Assembly: GCA_903922535.1 (NCBI GenBank)
Contig: CAIXUF010000635.1
Location: 1 to 7,183 of the forward strand
Reading direction: 5' to 3'
DNA length: 7,183 nucleotides
Source: Candidatus Hydrogenedentota bacterium
GTDB lineage: Bacteria; Hydrogenedentota; Hydrogenedentia; Hydrogenedentiales; CAITNO01
The notes under the pieces were generated by a model. The model was not told where the DNA came from and ran no database searches. It worked only from the letters and a program-made list of their open reading frames with translations. Below are positions 5,735 through 7,183 of the stretch, piece after piece (position 1 is the first letter of the stretch; every line of letters begins with the position of its first letter). The position numbers and the translations under genes are program-made.

Positions 5735-6354
5735 GCGTGCTGCGCCTGTTCGCCCTGGCCTGGCCCGTGACGGCGCTTGGGCCGGGAGTCCGGGCCGTGC
5801 TCTGGGTGGCCGGATGCCCGCGCGACTGCCCGGGATGCATCAGCCCCGAGATGCAGCCCGATGACGCGGGCGAGGACGTTCCGGTCAGCGTGCTGGCCGC
5901 GCGTCTGGAGCGCATCGCGGCCCCGCTCGACGGCGTCACCATTTCGGGCGGCGAGCCCTTCGACCAGCCGGAGGCGCTGGCCGATCTGCTGGACCGGCTG
6001 CGCGCGATGCGGCCCGACTGGAACGTGCTCGTCTATACGGGATACCTGATTGAGGAACTCCGCGCCGACCCCGTCCGCGCCGTGCTGCTGGAACACATCG
6101 ACATTCTTGCGGACGGCCCCTACCGGCAGGAGATTCCCCGCACCCATCCGCTGACCGGGTCCGGAAACCAGCGGGTGCATTATCTGAGCCCGCGCGGCGC
6201 GGCCCTCCGTGAGACGGTGGAGTCGCTGCAGTCCGGCGCGATGAACCTGGGACTGAGCCGGTCCGGCCTCACGGACATGATTATCGGCGTCACCGACGCG
6301 CAAAAGCGCGCCGACGCCTGCCGCGAACTCACCCCGCCGACGCAGACGGAATGA
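5731..6354 (+). CDS. NrdG-like radical SAM activating protein (207 aa)
   Basis: A short radical SAM protein of the 4Fe-4S single-cluster type. CPRDCPGC (29-36) gives the CX3CX2C ligand set for the [4Fe-4S] cluster that cleaves S-adenosylmethionine. ISGGEPFDQPEAL (71-83) is the SAM-binding GGEP motif. VYTGY (101-105), DGPY (128-131) and GSGNQRV (143-149) match the order of motifs in NrdG, the activase of anaerobic ribonucleotide reductase. NrdG is typically ~150-160 residues; this protein is longer, with ~50 residues after the core ending in an Arg/Glu-rich tail. No NrdD or other glycyl-radical enzyme lies in the window. The start overlaps the AAA+ stop (ATGA), so the two are probably made in fixed ratio and work together. 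The target is unknown; candidates are the AAA+ protein, the coiled-coil paralogs or an outside client (inference). Confidence 0.9.
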   Translation: MSVLRLFALAWPVTALGPGVRAVLWVAGCPRDCPGCISPEMQPDDAGEDVPVSVLAARLERIAAPLDGVTISGGEPFDQPEALADLLDRLRAMRPDWNVLVYTGYLIEELRADPVRAVLLEHIDILADGPYRQEIPRTHPLTGSGNQRVHYLSPRGAALRETVESLQSGAMNLGLSRSGLTDMIIGVTDAQKRADACRELTPPTQTE

Positions 6355-6381
6355 GCCCCAAAAGCGAAAGAACCACACCCC

Positions 6382-7152
6382 ATGCTGCTGATCAAAGTAC
6401 TGACACAACTCGCGTCTCCACTGGGCCTGACCCTGACGGTGCTTTTGTCCGCGTTCTTTCTGATGATCGCCAGATTCCGGAAGATCGGCCTGTTTCTCCT
6501 CTCTTTTTCCGTGCTGTGGCTGTGGTTCTGGTCCGCGCCGGCGACCGGCGACTGGGTGCGGCAGACCCTGGAACGCGCCAATCCGCCTGTGCCGGTGGAG
6601 AAATTGCCCGGTGCCGACGCCATTGTGGTGCTGGGCGGCGGAATGGGGACGATGGCACCACCGCGGCCATATCCCGACCTGGCCGCCGCCGCCGACCGGG
6701 TGTGGCATGCCGCACGGCTTTACAAGGCGGGCAAAGCCCCGGTCATTGTGGTGAGCGGCGGAATGGGATTGGTGCAGGAGGAGGGAAAGCAGCCGGAGTC
6801 CGACGCCATGGGCGAGTTTCTGGAGGACTTGGGCGTTCCAAAATCGGCCATCCTGTTTGAATCGGAAAGCCGAAACACCTACGAGAACGCCCTCCTGACC
6901 AAGCGTCTCCTGGACGCCCGGGGTGACAAGACCATACTTTTGGTCACCTCCGCGCTCCATATGCGCCGCGCCGAGGCCATCTTCCGGTCTTTCGGCCTGA
7001 ACATCATTCCCGCCGCAACCGACTACGAAGTCCTTGACGAGCCAAAACCGGCCCCCTTGCGGTGGCTTCCCGATGGGGGAACGCTGGAAGGCAGCTCTCG
7101 TGCGCTCAAGGAATACCTCGGGCTGATTACCTTCCGCATCCGGGGAGAATAG
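6382..7152 (+). CDS. ElyC/SanA/YdcF-family (DUF218) membrane protein (256 aa)
   Basis: Two N-terminal hydrophobic helices (~10-30 and ~34-52, separated by RFRK) precede a soluble domain at ~78-250. The domain has the DUF218 signature: AIVVLGGGMG (80-89), VIVVSGGMG (121-129), a conserved acidic site in QPESDAM (137-143), SRNTYENA (163-170) and LVTSALHMRRA (187-197). Length and the two-helix arrangement match E. coli ElyC (259 aa), which affects peptidoglycan and envelope-carbohydrate assembly; the biochemical activity of this family is poorly defined. The soluble domain probably faces the periplasm. The gene starts 27 bp after the radical SAM stop with only a weak GAAAG purine stretch upstream, so it is likely co-transcribed. 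Whether it belongs functionally to the AAA+/radical SAM pair is uncertain, because DUF218 genes occur in many contexts. Confidence 0.9.
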   Translation: MLLIKVLTQLASPLGLTLTVLLSAFFLMIARFRKIGLFLLSFSVLWLWFWSAPATGDWVRQTLERANPPVPVEKLPGADAIVVLGGGMGTMAPPRPYPDLAAAADRVWHAARLYKAGKAPVIVVSGGMGLVQEEGKQPESDAMGEFLEDLGVPKSAILFESESRNTYENALLTKRLLDARGDKTILLVTSALHMRRAEAIFRSFGLNIIPAATDYEVLDEPKPAPLRWLPDGGTLEGSSRALKEYLGLITFRIRGE

Positions 7153-7161
7153 CCCGGATTG

Positions 7162-7183
7162 AGCCTGCAATCGCCAGCAGGCT
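7162..7183 (+). terminator. Hairpin after the operon, probable terminator cut by the window edge
   Basis: AGCCTGC (7162-7168) and GCAGGCT (7177-7183) are exact reverse complements around an 8-nt loop, starting 9 bp after the stop codon of the DUF218 gene. Position and shape fit an intrinsic terminator. The T-tract that would confirm it would fall just beyond the window, so it cannot be checked here. Confidence 0.5.

Noticed and set aside
5731..6354. Calling the radical SAM gene nrdG
   Set aside because: The motifs are NrdG-like but no nrdD is present and the partner is an AAA+ gene, so the specific role is not supported.
5299..7170. 623-codon open frame antisense to the AAA+, radical SAM and DUF218 genes
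   Set aside because: It crosses three well-supported genes, has no recognisable domain and starts inside the terminal hairpin.
1..7183. CRISPR array, tRNA, rRNA, insertion sequence or phage genes
   Set aside because: No direct-repeat array, no recognisable RNA gene and no transposase or phage motif was seen on either strand.

Overview
The window is GC-rich bacterial DNA with tightly packed genes and strong Shine-Dalgarno sites. It contains no rRNA, tRNA, CRISPR array, transposase or phage gene. Nothing in it fixes the taxon. A right-handed beta-helix protein beside proteins of unknown function would suit a planctomycete-like, Hydrogenedentes-like or other environmental lineage, but that is a guess.

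Layout. (1) Positions 1-752, rightward: the C-terminal part of a beta-helix (carbohydrate-active or surface type) protein, cut by the window edge. (2) 749-840: a large imperfect inverted repeat between the convergent ends of this gene and the next. (3) 856-2163 and 2223-3533, both leftward: two tandem paralogs of 435 and 436 residues with an N-terminal hydrophobic segment, a long helical/coiled-coil middle and a strongly conserved alpha/beta C-terminal domain. I do not recognise the family. (4) 3534-3727: a divergent control region with promoter-like elements on both strands and a short inverted repeat. (5) 3728-5734, rightward: a 668-residue two-domain AAA+ protein, with a first domain that looks degenerate and lacks a Walker A motif, and a complete ClpA/ClpB-D2-like second domain. 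(6) 5731-6354: a NrdG-like radical SAM activase, overlapping the AAA+ gene by ATGA. (7) 6382-7152: an ElyC/YdcF-type (DUF218) membrane protein, followed by a hairpin at the window end that is probably the operon terminator.

The most interesting unit is 856-6354. It holds two paralogous, possibly membrane-anchored helical proteins, transcribed divergently from a translationally coupled AAA+ unfoldase-like ATPase and radical SAM activase. No glycyl-radical enzyme or NrdD lies in the window to act as the activase's usual partner. A plausible but unproven reading is a remodelling or modification system. In it the AAA+ protein would act on the coiled-coil proteins or a client, and the radical SAM protein would modify one of the components. 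The DUF218 protein may be a passenger or may link the locus to the cell envelope.
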